Shown piece after piece: positions 16,754-25,233 of a stretch of DNA of 64,000 nucleotides. The DNA lies in contig NZ_VAUV01000004.1 of assembly GCF_005780165.1 (NCBI RefSeq), forward strand, positions 310,001-374,000, in the 5' to 3' direction. How positions within the stretch are numbered: the stretch's first letter is position 1; each line of letters starts with the position of its first letter. Made by a program: the position numbers and the translations under genes. The DNA comes from Phragmitibacter flavus (GTDB lineage Bacteria > Verrucomicrobiota > Verrucomicrobiia > Verrucomicrobiales > Verrucomicrobiaceae). The notes under the pieces are model-generated. The model made no database searches and was not told the DNA's origin. It saw only the letters and a program-made list of their open reading frames with translations.

Positions 16754-17131
16754 ATGCAAATCATCGCCACTCCTCTCGCTCCGGCCGCTGTGGGTCCCTA
16801 TTCCCAAGCCGTTCGCACCGGCAATTTGTTGTTCTGCTCCGGCCAGATCCCGATCAATCCGACCTCCGGCAAGATCGAAGCCGAAGACGTGGAAGCCCAG
16901 GCACGCCAGGTGATCTCCAACATCAAAGGTCTGCTCGGCAGCGAAGGATTGAGCATCCAGAACGTGGTGAAATCCACCATGTTCCTTCAGGACATGGGCG
17001 ACTTCGCCAAAGTGAACGCCATCTACGAAGAAGGCTACGAAGGCCACAAGCCCGCGCGTTCCACCATCCAGGTTGCCAAACTTCCCCTCGGTGCCCTCGT
17101 CGAAATCGAAGTGATCGCCGAATACCCTTGA
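16754..17131 (+). CDS. ridA: RidA/YjgF family enamine/imine deaminase
   Basis: 125 aa from the ATG at 16754; upstream in-frame residues come from the palindrome. The family start PLAPAAVGPYSQAVRTGNLLFCSGQIP, the segment FLQDMGDFAKVNAIYEEGY and the active-site Arg in KPARSTIQVAKLP, with EIEVIAEYP at the end, are all present (motifs quoted in part: GPYSQAVRTGN, SGQIP). It hydrolyses reactive 2-aminoacrylate and related imines released by PLP enzymes. It is a single-gene unit convergent with the kinase gene. Confidence 0.96.
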   Translation: MQIIATPLAPAAVGPYSQAVRTGNLLFCSGQIPINPTSGKIEAEDVEAQARQVISNIKGLLGSEGLSIQNVVKSTMFLQDMGDFAKVNAIYEEGYEGHKPARSTIQVAKLPLGALVEIEVIAEYP

Positions 17132-17204
17132 TCGGAATCGCAGCGCGGAAGCTCTCGTCCGCATCGTCTGCCACTCCAGCGGGCAAGTTGCCCGCGGTCT
17201 CTGC

Positions 17205-19700
17205 TCACTCCAGGATATTGTCGCGCACCACCAAATCCGGTGACGTGTCCTCGGTCCCGATCCCGGTCAGATGATTCCCGCTCACCGTATTGCCGGTGAT
17301 GGTCCCCGCGCAACCTTCCGCCACGAAAATGCCGTGCTGGGCGTTCATCGTGCAGGTGTTTGAGGTGACCTCCGGTTTAAATCCTTTGCCGAAGACCGTG
17401 ATGCCATGACCGCCATTGGCAGAACTCTTGTTGTCGCTCAACCGCAAAACTCCATCCGCAGCGCCTGTGGCAAAGATGCCAAACAGCTTGTTTTTTTCGA
17501 CGATATTGGCTTCCGCCACACTGTCATTCGACGCTCCGTCAAACACCAGACCCGCCTCCTTGCACTCGCGCAATGTCGACCCGCGAATGCTGCCCAAGGC
17601 ACCGTTCAAAACGGAAATGCCCACCAGATTGTTTTCACAAGTCGCGCCTTGAACCGTGATCGAAACCCCGTCCCCATCCGCAGCAAGACCCGCTTCCACG
17701 TTGCCTTTCGCCACCGTGCCATCACCAAAAGTGGCCGAGGCTGCATCCACCACAATCGCGCCGGAACCGCCGTTGCCCTCAAATACACACTGCGCAAACG
17801 TCGGTGCCGTGCCGATGAATCGCACCGCCGCTCCGCTGCCGCCGTTCTTGCGCAACTCACAACCCGTCACCTGCGCCGTGGCACCGCTCTCCAGCACCAG
17901 CCCATGACCCACGTTGTTGCGGAACACACATTTTTTTAGCTCCACCTGCCCGGTGCCAGTCACGACCACTCCGTCGCCCACGCCCTTCTCTACGGTGCAG
18001 TCGCTCAACACCACACTGCTCGCTTTCAGATAAACGACCGGCCAGGTTTTCTCATCGGACACCTCCAACCCGGTATGCTGAAACACCAAACCGCTGATGC
18101 TGACATCGCGACACCCTTCCGCCAACAGTGCAGGGCCACTCTCGCCATCCGCCTGCACAATCACCTTGCCAGCGGTGGCCGCCTTCAGTTTCACGCCATT
18201 CTGGAGGCGCACCTGCTCATCGTAAATTCCGTCGGGTATGGAGATCGTCTCGCCCGGCTTGGCCGTTCTTATGGCGTTTTGAATGGTGGTGAAAACAGGC
18301 GCAGCGGGCGCTGGCTCGGGCTCGGGCACCGGGTCCGGCGTTGGTTTCGGCGGTGTGGGCACGTCAGGCTTGGTTTCCACCATCGGTTTCGGATCAACTG
18401 GAACCGGAACTGGCTCTGGGTCAGGGGTTGGCTCAGGCTCAGGCGTCGGTTGGGGATCTTCCTCCACCTTCTTCGGCAGATCCTTGACCACCTCCTGCTT
18501 GCCTTTGAAAAACGGGGTGTTGTGATAAATCCACCATCCCGAGGCTCCCAGCGCCCCCACCGCAAGCATCAACATCACCAAAGCCACCCACAACCAAACC
18601 ATCCCACTGCCACCTTGGGCTTCGTTCTCGACGGAGGGAGTTTTCGACTTCGTTTCCGCTTCAGTCGGTTTAGCAGCAACAACTTCTTTCGGAACCGGTG
18701 GAGGTGCGATCACTGGCTGAGATACGGATCCCGCTTCCACCTCCTTCGGCAACGCTGGCGGACGACGCGCCACTGGCATCGTTCCCACCACGGCCTCAAG
18801 CCCCAGCAGCGCCGCGATCTCCCCCGCATCCGCCGGACGCTTGGCCGGATCTTTATCCAAACACGCCAGCAACGTCTCCTCCCAAATCGGCGGGATCACC
18901 TCCAAATCCGTCAGTCCAAACTCCGCCCGCCGCTCTGTTGCACTCACCGCCGCTTCATGGCGCAATTGAAGCCCAATGTTGCCACTGTGAAACGGGGGTT
19001 TGCCCGTCAGCAATTCATAGATCGTGCTCGCAAAAGCATACAAATCATCGGTAATCTCCGGCTTGCGACCATCCGCCTGCTGCGGACTCATATAGGCAAG
19101 CGTTCCCGTCGAATTGCCCACCGCCAGCGTCGCGCGGTTGATCGCATCCGTGATGCTTCGTGCGATCCCAAAATCGGTCACCTTCAAATCCCCGGCGCGA
19201 TCCACCATCAAGTTCGCCGGCTTCAGATCCCGATGAATCACCCCCACGCTGTGATGCGCATAACCCAACGCCGCCAACAGCTGCGCCACCCATTTTTCGA
19301 TCTCGCGAACTTCAAAAATCCGCTTCGGCTGCTTCGCACGCAAACCCGCCAGACTCTCCCCGTCAATGAATTCCATGCTAATCGCCGCATTCTCCTCATC
19401 CAAGAGGAAATCATACGTCTTCACGATGTGCGGATGCCCCAAAAGCAAACCCTTGCGCGTCTCGTCCTTTAGCTCCTCCACCGCCACTTCGTCATAGCGG
19501 ATCAACTGCGGTGCAAACTTCAACGCCACCTCGCGCTTGAGCCGCTCATCCAGCGCCAGCCAGACCACACCCATCCCGCCGCGACCCAGCAACTTTTGCA
19601 GCATGAACCGGTCAAACACCCGGTCACCCTTCTGGTGGCCCCGCATGGTGGGGCCAAAATCGATGTCGTCGAGATTGATGGGAGGCACTTCGTCAGCCAT
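17205..19700 (-). CDS. Membrane Ser/Thr protein kinase with extracytoplasmic beta-helix domain
   Basis: 831 aa from the ATG at 19698-19700 (an open frame further upstream is not kinase-like). The cytoplasmic Hanks kinase is complete: GRGGMG at 39-44, Lys61 in VALKF, HRDLKPANL, DFGIARS and a MSPQQADG activation-loop end. A single membrane helix (VALVMLMLAVGALGASGWWIY) starts near residue 400, followed by a Pro/Glu/Asp-rich rod (PTPEPEPTPDPEPVPVP). The C-terminal 320 residues are a right-handed parallel beta-helix of NosD/Pbl type with repeated G-x-G/N motifs (ENNLVGISVLNGALG). It may sense a carbohydrate or wall ligand outside. It is divergent from an ECF sigma gene. Confidence 0.93.
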   Translation of the reverse strand: MADEVPPINLDDIDFGPTMRGHQKGDRVFDRFMLQKLLGRGGMGVVWLALDERLKREVALKFAPQLIRYDEVAVEELKDETRKGLLLGHPHIVKTYDFLLDEENAAISMEFIDGESLAGLRAKQPKRIFEVREIEKWVAQLLAALGYAHHSVGVIHRDLKPANLMVDRAGDLKVTDFGIARSITDAINRATLAVGNSTGTLAYMSPQQADGRKPEITDDLYAFASTIYELLTGKPPFHSGNIGLQLRHEAAVSATERRAEFGLTDLEVIPPIWEETLLACLDKDPAKRPADAGEIAALLGLEAVVGTMPVARRPPALPKEVEAGSVSQPVIAPPPVPKEVVAAKPTEAETKSKTPSVENEAQGGSGMVWLWVALVMLMLAVGALGASGWWIYHNTPFFKGKQEVVKDLPKKVEEDPQPTPEPEPTPDPEPVPVPVDPKPMVETKPDVPTPPKPTPDPVPEPEPAPAAPVFTTIQNAIRTAKPGETISIPDGIYDEQVRLQNGVKLKAATAGKVIVQADGESGPALLAEGCRDVSISGLVFQHTGLEVSDEKTWPVVYLKASSVVLSDCTVEKGVGDGVVVTGTGQVELKKCVFRNNVGHGLVLESGATAQVTGCELRKNGGSGAAVRFIGTAPTFAQCVFEGNGGSGAIVVDAASATFGDGTVAKGNVEAGLAADGDGVSITVQGATCENNLVGISVLNGALGSIRGSTLRECKEAGLVFDGASNDSVAEANIVEKNKLFGIFATGAADGVLRLSDNKSSANGGHGITVFGKGFKPEVTSNTCTMNAQHGIFVAEGCAGTITGNTVSGNHLTGIGTEDTSPDLVVRDNILE

Positions 19701-19825
19701 GACAGGAACAGCCCCGCATTGTCGGAGAAACCCGTCCGAATGCAAACAACCGTTGCAATGGATCACTCCGGCTGAAGGCGAAGGCCAACCCCAGCCTTTG
19801 TCAGGCGTCACGATCTGCAAAAAAA

Positions 19826-19853
19826 TTCACGCACATTTGCACGATTCTAGTAT
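19826..19853 (+). promoter_or_regulatory. Candidate promoter of the ECF sigma gene
   Basis: TTCACG (19826-19831), a 16-nt spacer and TAGTAT (19848-19853). It would start transcription only a few nt before the ATG at 19866, giving a nearly leaderless mRNA. The match is fair, not strong, and an ECF-type self-regulated promoter could lie elsewhere in 19701-19865. Confidence 0.3.
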
Positions 19854-19865
19854 GCTGGACCCGTC

Positions 19866-20612
19866 ATGAGCGACACCACCAGGACTCCAGGGGCCAACGA
19901 TCCCAATTTTGTCACCAAATGGGACGTCGTGAACCGCGCCAAAGGCGGCGGGCACGATCGCGACTCCGCCAGCGCCCTCGAAGAGCTCTGCCGCATCTAC
20001 CGCCACCCGCTCTACGTCGCCCTGCGCTTCAAACATCAATACAGTCACCACGACGCCGAAGACCTCGCGCAAACCTTCATCGCCTGGCTCATCCACGGCG
20101 GTTACCTCACCCGCGCCGACCCCGAAAAAGGCCGCTTCCGCTCCTTCCTCCTCAGCTATCTCGACAACTTTGTCGCCAATCACCGTCGTAAAATTCACGC
20201 TCAAAAACGCGGTGCCGGTGCCATCCACGTCCCTGCGGATTTCCCCACCGAAACCAACGGCTTCGGCGTCGTCCCCAAGGACGAAAACACTCCAGACCGC
20301 GAATTCGACCGCGCCTGGACACTCGCCACCTTCCGCGAAGCCCTCGACCGGCTCCGCGCCAAATTCGCCGAAGAAGGCAAATCTGAAGAATTCGACATCC
20401 TCCAGGAGTTCCTGCTGCGTAAACGAGACAAGGGCGACAGCTACGCCGATGCCGCCGCCCGCCTCGGCATCAACGAAGTCGCCATGCGCCAGCGCGTCTC
20501 CCGTTTTGGCCGCAAATTCCGTCAAACGCTGGAAGACATCATCCGTCCCATGGTCGCCGAAAACGAACTGGATGACGAAATGAGTTACCTCTGGCGCTGC
20601 TTCGAAAAATAG
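19866..20612 (+). CDS. ECF-type RNA polymerase sigma factor
   Basis: 248 aa. Region 2 is seen in HPLYVALRFKHQYSHHDAEDLAQTFIAWLI (core-binding part AEDLAQTFIAWLI), followed by RGRFRSFLLSYLDNFVANHRRK-like promoter-melting residues (GRFRSFLLSYLDNF). Region 4 is the helix-turn-helix SYADAAARLGINEVAMRQRVSR. A long inter-domain linker (residues about 115-160) and a charged tail are larger than in minimal ECFs. No anti-sigma gene is adjacent. The divergent Ser/Thr kinase is the likely controller, as in sigma groups that are phosphorylated or partnered with kinases in Planctomycetota and Verrucomicrobiota. Two protease-like genes follow in the same direction. Confidence 0.9.
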   Translation: MSDTTRTPGANDPNFVTKWDVVNRAKGGGHDRDSASALEELCRIYRHPLYVALRFKHQYSHHDAEDLAQTFIAWLIHGGYLTRADPEKGRFRSFLLSYLDNFVANHRRKIHAQKRGAGAIHVPADFPTETNGFGVVPKDENTPDREFDRAWTLATFREALDRLRAKFAEEGKSEEFDILQEFLLRKRDKGDSYADAAARLGINEVAMRQRVSRFGRKFRQTLEDIIRPMVAENELDDEMSYLWRCFEK

Positions 20613-20637
20613 ACCTGCTTCGCTTCCAACCAAATTC

Positions 20638-21636
20638 ATGTTCGCTCCAAGGATCAACGCCCTCCCCCGGCGTTTGCTCCCCGCACTCGCGGGTCTGTGG
20701 CTGACGACCGCCGCTGCCACCGCTTCTCAGGTCGAAGCGACCGCGCCCGCTCCCATCACCATCGATCAACTCCGTGATGTCCAGCAACGCGTCCAGACCG
20801 CGCTCAAGTCCGCCGAAAAGACGCTCGTTTCCATCGAATGCGGCACCGGCACCGCCAGCGGCGTCATCGTCAGTCCCGACGGACTCGTGCTCACCGCCGC
20901 CCATGTCACCACCGAAGTCGGCAAAAAATACAAAGTCACTTTGCCGAACGGACGCAATGTCGAAGGCACCTCCCTCGGTCTCGACACCGCCACCGACGCC
21001 GCCATGCTGCAACTCCCGGCCCCCGCCAAGGAGTGGCCCTACGCCAGCATCGATCGCGAAACCCACCGCCTCAAACCCGGTGCCTGGTGCTTCGCCATCG
21101 GCCATCCCGGCGGCTACAACAAATCCCGCGGTCACGTCCTGCGCATCGGCCGACTCGTCAAAATTTCCGCCAACATGATCCAAAGCGACTGCGTCCTGAT
21201 GGCCGGCGATTCCGGCGGACCGCTGTTCAATCTCGACGGCGAAATCATCGGCATCCACAGCCAGATCTGGCAGGGTCGCGAACAAAATCTCCACGTCGGC
21301 ATGTCCCCCTTCCTGCGTTCTTGGGACGCCATGAAACGCGGCGAAACCATCCGCGTCTGGGCCCAGGGCAGTGGTGGCTGGATCGGCCTCGGCAACGTTG
21401 CCAAACCCGACGGACTCGTCATTCAGGAAGTGGTCGCCAACTCCCCCGCCGCCCTCGCCCAGCTGCAAACCGGCGACCGCATCCTCACCATCAACAACCA
21501 GCCGGTCACCGTCCCTGCCGACTTCTCCACCGCGATCCGACGCCGCGCCGCCGGGGAAATCGTCACCCTGCAGATCCAACGCGACGGCCAGTTGCGAACC
21601 GTCGACATCAAACTGCAACCCCGACCGGAGCCTTGA
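20638..21636 (+). CDS. Secreted trypsin-like serine protease with PDZ domain
   Basis: 332 aa with a signal peptide (about residues 1-30). The chymotrypsin-fold triad is intact: His in LTAAHVTT, Asp in DTATDAAML and Ser in MAGDSGGPLFN. A PDZ domain follows from about residue 240 (GLVIQEVVANSPAALAQLQTGDRILTINN). This is the DegP/HtrA architecture with one PDZ. It lies 25 nt after the sigma gene and 4 nt before a degenerate paralogue, so all three are likely one transcript. It probably acts in the periplasm, either in quality control or in regulated proteolysis linked to the sigma/kinase pair. Confidence 0.92.
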   Translation: MFAPRINALPRRLLPALAGLWLTTAAATASQVEATAPAPITIDQLRDVQQRVQTALKSAEKTLVSIECGTGTASGVIVSPDGLVLTAAHVTTEVGKKYKVTLPNGRNVEGTSLGLDTATDAAMLQLPAPAKEWPYASIDRETHRLKPGAWCFAIGHPGGYNKSRGHVLRIGRLVKISANMIQSDCVLMAGDSGGPLFNLDGEIIGIHSQIWQGREQNLHVGMSPFLRSWDAMKRGETIRVWAQGSGGWIGLGNVAKPDGLVIQEVVANSPAALAQLQTGDRILTINNQPVTVPADFSTAIRRRAAGEIVTLQIQRDGQLRTVDIKLQPRPEP

Positions 21637-21640
21637 ACTG

Positions 21641-22669
21641 ATGGCCCATAAAAAACTCATCTCTGCCCTCGCGTTTTTTTCGGTGGCGCTCATCGCGCTG
21701 CCGGTTGCAGCCGATGTGCTTCCACCCCAGCAACGCACCAACGGCAGCGCCACCCTCCAGCCCCTTGAACCCCTGCGCCAAAGCGCCAGCTCCAGCCGCG
21801 TCGCCATCGGCCAATCCCGCGACGCCACCCTCAGCGGCGTGTTCGTCGCCGAGGACGGCTACATCCTCACCAAAGCCAGCGAAGCCGAACAGTTCAAACC
21901 GTGGAAAATCTTCTTGGAAGACGGCACCGACCTCGACGCCCGCCTGGTCAAACGCGATCAAAAGCTCGATCTCCTCCTCCTCAAAATCGAACGCCAGGGC
22001 TTGAAAGCCATCGAGTGGAGCCAGACCATCGCCACCCAGGCCGGCGACTGGCTTTGCTCCCTCACCGATAGCGGCCGCCAGATCCGCCTCGGCGTCCTCA
22101 GCGCCAAAAGCCGCAACATTCCCGACTCCGGCGTCGTCCTCGGCGTGTTGATGGGACCCAACGAAGACGAAGATGGTGTCCTTATTGAAGAAGTCGCCGA
22201 AGACAGCCCCGCCCAGCTCGCTGGATTGAAGCCCGCCGACCTCGTCATCTCCATCGACGGCGAACCCGTCACCACCAACAAGATGCTCAATCAAATGGTC
22301 AACTCCCGCCTCGCTGGCGACGTCGTCAAACTGCGTTACCTGCGCGAAGGCAATCCCGGTGAATGTGAAGTCCGCCTCGCCAGCCGCAGCCGCGTGATGA
22401 TGAACTGGGGTGGCGAAGATTTTGCCAACGGCGGCACCTCCGTCCGCACCGACAATTTCCCTAAGATCCTTCAACACGAAATCCCCCTCCAGCCCGCCGA
22501 CATGGGCAGCGCCCTCTACAATCTCGACGGCCAGGCCATCGGCCTCAACATCGCCCGCGTCGACCGCGTCACCACCTACGCCCTACCCGCCGACCTGTTC
22601 AGCGAGGACCTGCAAAGTTGGATAAAGGAAGACCGGGAACGGGAGTTGCCAGTGGGCAGTAGGCAGTAG
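21641..22669 (+). CDS. Catalytically dead HtrA-like paralogue (pseudoprotease) with PDZ domain
   Basis: 342 aa, ATG at 21641, 4 nt after the active protease gene. It has a signal peptide (ALAFFSVALIALPVAA) and the same fold order. The catalytic His position reads LTKASEAE (His to Ser) and the Ser position reads ADMGSALYNLDG (GDSGG to ADMGS, Ser to Met), while the Asp region KLDLLLLKI remains. A PDZ domain (VLIEEVAEDSPAQLAGLKPADLVISIDG, core EDSPAQLAGLKP) sits in the middle. Loss of two triad residues with the rest conserved suggests a binding or regulatory role, perhaps in a complex with the active enzyme. The stop codon TAG and the last four residues come from a GGCAGTA tandem repeat. Confidence 0.88.
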   Translation: MAHKKLISALAFFSVALIALPVAADVLPPQQRTNGSATLQPLEPLRQSASSSRVAIGQSRDATLSGVFVAEDGYILTKASEAEQFKPWKIFLEDGTDLDARLVKRDQKLDLLLLKIERQGLKAIEWSQTIATQAGDWLCSLTDSGRQIRLGVLSAKSRNIPDSGVVLGVLMGPNEDEDGVLIEEVAEDSPAQLAGLKPADLVISIDGEPVTTNKMLNQMVNSRLAGDVVKLRYLREGNPGECEVRLASRSRVMMNWGGEDFANGGTSVRTDNFPKILQHEIPLQPADMGSALYNLDGQAIGLNIARVDRVTTYALPADLFSEDLQSWIKEDRERELPVGSRQ

Positions 22670-22676
22670 GCAGTCG
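22641..22676. repeat. GGCAGTA tandem array, left member of an inverted pair
   Basis: Three 7-nt units (22655-22675) preceded by GGGAGTTGCCAGTG. The array supplies the TAG stop of the pseudoprotease gene. A shorter inverted counterpart, CGACTGCCCACTCCC, is at 22774-22788. Confidence 0.75.
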
Positions 22677-22708
22677 TCTGCGATTACATTTGCACGGGCC
22701 AGCAAAAA

Positions 22709-22730
22709 GGACCGCGAAGTTTTACTTCGC
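22709..22730. repeat. Family A repeat, single arm
   Basis: GGACCGCGAAGTTTTACTTC plus GC: identical to the reverse complement of 13793-13814. By itself it folds into a small hairpin (GCGAAGT/ACTTCGC). It lies inside the inverted GGCAGTA pair. Confidence 0.85.
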
Positions 22731-22773
22731 ATCAACGCTACACCTTGGCATTTTACCCCCGCCTCCCAATTCC

Positions 22774-22788
22774 GACTGCCCACTCCCA
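22774..22788. repeat. Inverted counterpart of the GGCAGTA array
   Basis: CGACTGCCCACTCCC is the reverse complement of the ends of 22641-22676 with the internal units missing. It runs up to and touches the first base of the M24 peptidase start codon (22788). Confidence 0.6.
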
Positions 22789-24071
22789 TGTCCTCAATCG
22801 CCCGCAAAAATCTCGTTAAAAAACTCGCTCCAAAATCGCTGGCCATCCTCCACGCCAACGACGTCTACCCCACCAACGCTGACGGCACCCTGCCCTTCAT
22901 TCAAAACAGTGACCTCTTCTACCTCACCGGCATCGACCAGGAAGAAACCATCCTCATCCTCGCCCCTGACGCGCCCGACAAGAAACTCCGCGAACTGCTT
23001 TTCCTGCGCGAGACGAACGAGCACATCGCCATTTGGGAGGGGGAGCGCCTCAGCAAGGAGGAAGCCTCGCGCATCAGCGGCATCCCGATGGAAAACATCC
23101 ACTGGCTCGACCAGTTCGACCGTCATTATCACGCCCTCATCCGTCAGGCCGATCACGTCTATCTCAACACCAACGAACACGCCCGTGCTGTGGTCGAAGT
23201 CGAAACCCGCGACACCCGCTTCATCCGCCGCTGCCAGCGCGAATACCCCCTTCACCGCTACGAACGCCTCGCCCCGCTTCTGCAATCCCTGCGCATCATC
23301 AAAAGTGTTGCCGAAATCGCGGTGATCAAACAAGCCATCGCCGTCACCGAATCCGCCTTTCGCCGAGTTCTGAATTTCGTCAAACCGGGTGTCATGGAAA
23401 ACGAAGTCGAAGCCGAGATCATCCACGAATTCATCCGCAGCGGTGCCCAGGGACACGCCTTTTCCCCGATCATCGCCAGCGGCAAAAACGCCTGCGTGCT
23501 CCACTACGTGCAAAACAATCGACGTTGCGAAGCCGACACCCTTTTGCTCCTCGATTTCGGTGCACGATTTGGAGGCTACAATGCCGACCTCACCCGCACC
23601 ATTCCCGTCAGCGGTCGCTTTACCAAACGTCAACGCGAAGTCTACAATGCCGTTCTGACCGTCCATCGCGCCGCCAGAAAACTTCTCAAACCCGGCGTGC
23701 TCCTGCGCGAATACCAGGAACAGGTTGGCCTCGCCATGCAGGAGGAACTCATCAAACTAAAACTCCTCGACCGCGCCGCCGTCAAAAAACAGGACAAGGA
23801 CAAGCCCCTCTACAAAAAATATTTCATGCACGGCACCAGTCATCATCTTGGCCTTGATGTCCACGATGTTGGCGACCCCATGCAACGCGTCGCCCCCGGC
23901 ATGGTGTTCACTATCGAGCCCGGCATCTACATCCGCGAAGAAGGCCTCGGCATCCGTCTGGAAAACGACGTCCTCATCACCAAAACTGGCAACGCCGACC
24001 TCATGCCCACCATCCCCATCGATCCCGACGAGATCGAATCGCTCATGCAAACCACCAAAGTCCGTCGCTGA
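22788..24071 (+). CDS. pepP: Xaa-Pro aminopeptidase (M24B)
   Basis: 427 aa, typical for bacterial aminopeptidase P, which removes an N-terminal residue next to proline. The creatinase/aminopeptidase N-domain (NSDLFYLTGIDQEETILIL) is followed by the pita-bread domain. Dinuclear metal ligands are visible: Asp in LLDFGARFGGYNADLTRTI (both Asp), His in GTSHHLGLDVHD, Glu in TIEPGIYI and Glu in IRLENDV. No signal peptide, so it is cytoplasmic. It starts right after the GGCAGTA/family A repeat block and appears monocistronic. No ribosome site is seen; CACTCCC precedes the ATG. Confidence 0.95.
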   Translation: MSSIARKNLVKKLAPKSLAILHANDVYPTNADGTLPFIQNSDLFYLTGIDQEETILILAPDAPDKKLRELLFLRETNEHIAIWEGERLSKEEASRISGIPMENIHWLDQFDRHYHALIRQADHVYLNTNEHARAVVEVETRDTRFIRRCQREYPLHRYERLAPLLQSLRIIKSVAEIAVIKQAIAVTESAFRRVLNFVKPGVMENEVEAEIIHEFIRSGAQGHAFSPIIASGKNACVLHYVQNNRRCEADTLLLLDFGARFGGYNADLTRTIPVSGRFTKRQREVYNAVLTVHRAARKLLKPGVLLREYQEQVGLAMQEELIKLKLLDRAAVKKQDKDKPLYKKYFMHGTSHHLGLDVHDVGDPMQRVAPGMVFTIEPGIYIREEGLGIRLENDVLITKTGNADLMPTIPIDPDEIESLMQTTKVRR

Positions 24072-24239
24072 TATCCTTGGATCTCGAAACTCTGGCAAAA
24101 AGCCTGGAACCCCGACAGTCAGTTAGCATGGATAAATTGGCAATTCTACTTTTTGCCAAACAGGGTTGTCTTTTCATCAAAATCTTGCACGATGAATCAT
24201 TAAATCGGCCCCTGCCGATGATTTCACGATTTTCCTCGT

Positions 24240-25025
24240 ATGAAAAACAGCCCAGCCTCCCTACTCCGCCTGCTCTGTCTTCCGCTCGTCTGCGTCGGAC
24301 TCGCCGCCGCTCCTGCAGTCGACCTCAAGAACCTGCGCCCCGACAGCACCGAGGCCATCGGTGGAAAATTCGCTGACAAAAAAGCCGAAGGAACCCTGCG
24401 CGTGCTCATCGTCGGAGCTGGCAGTTCCCACAACTTCCCCAAATATTTCATCGGCACGGACTCCGAGACCCTCAACGCCCAGCCCGGTCTGGAGACGGCC
24501 GCCACCCTGAACGCAGCTGAAGCTCTCGCTTTGCTCCCCTCCGCTGACGTGCTGGTCTTCAGCGGAAATGATGGATCTTTCGGATCGCTCACCTTCCAGA
24601 AAGCTCTCAACGAATTTGCCGATGCTGGCAAAGGAATCGTCCTCGTGCATGCTGCCGCATGGTCACACCCTTGGACAGGCTACAACCAAAGATTCGTCGC
24701 CGGTGCCTCGAGAGGCCACGGCTATGGCGAATTTGAAGTCACCGTCAAACAAGCAGAACATCCCGTCATGCAAGGCGTGCCAGCCTCCTTCAAAATCACC
24801 GACGAGAGCTACCACCATGAATTCCTGCCCGGTGCGCAAGTTGAAATCCTCGCTGAAAATGCCCCCGACGACAAAACTCGAAAACCCCACGCCAGCGTCT
24901 GGGTCGTCAAGGATCCAAAAACCCGGATCGTCTGCATCACCCACGGCCATGCCGAGGAAGCACACGCCAATCCCGCCTATCAAACGATCCTGACAAACGC
25001 CGTCCGCTGGGTCGCTGGGCGCTGA
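24240..25025 (+). CDS. Secreted ThuA-domain protein
   Basis: 261 aa with a Sec signal peptide (about residues 1-24, LCLPLVCVGLAAA). The ThuA/DUF1080-associated glutamine-amidotransferase-like fold is shown by LRVLIVGAGSSHNFPKYF, DVLVFSGNDG, GKGIVLVHAAAWSHPW, and THGHAEEAHANPAYQTILTNAVRW (core HGHAEEAHANPAYQTI). Such proteins are very common in Verrucomicrobiota and Planctomycetota sugar-utilisation sets; a trehalose or keto-sugar role is known for the rhizobial founder, but activity is not established here. It is preceded by a 168-nt spacer in which I see nothing specific. Confidence 0.88.
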   Translation: MKNSPASLLRLLCLPLVCVGLAAAPAVDLKNLRPDSTEAIGGKFADKKAEGTLRVLIVGAGSSHNFPKYFIGTDSETLNAQPGLETAATLNAAEALALLPSADVLVFSGNDGSFGSLTFQKALNEFADAGKGIVLVHAAAWSHPWTGYNQRFVAGASRGHGYGEFEVTVKQAEHPVMQGVPASFKITDESYHHEFLPGAQVEILAENAPDDKTRKPHASVWVVKDPKTRIVCITHGHAEEAHANPAYQTILTNAVRWVAGR

Positions 25026-25233
25026 ACCTGCGAGCCTGGGTCACTGAGGCAATTGATCCCGCGCCTGCGGCCCGGCCATTCCACCATGCTGGTTGCCATG
25101 GACGTCGCGGAGAGGCAGATCTTGTGCCCGGCTGGAATCAACAAAAACACCACGTCACATCACGATGGTGTGCCATCCGAAGATTGCTTTTCCTGGCCAT
25201 CAATGATCGACTGCATGGAGTCCGAATTTGTTC

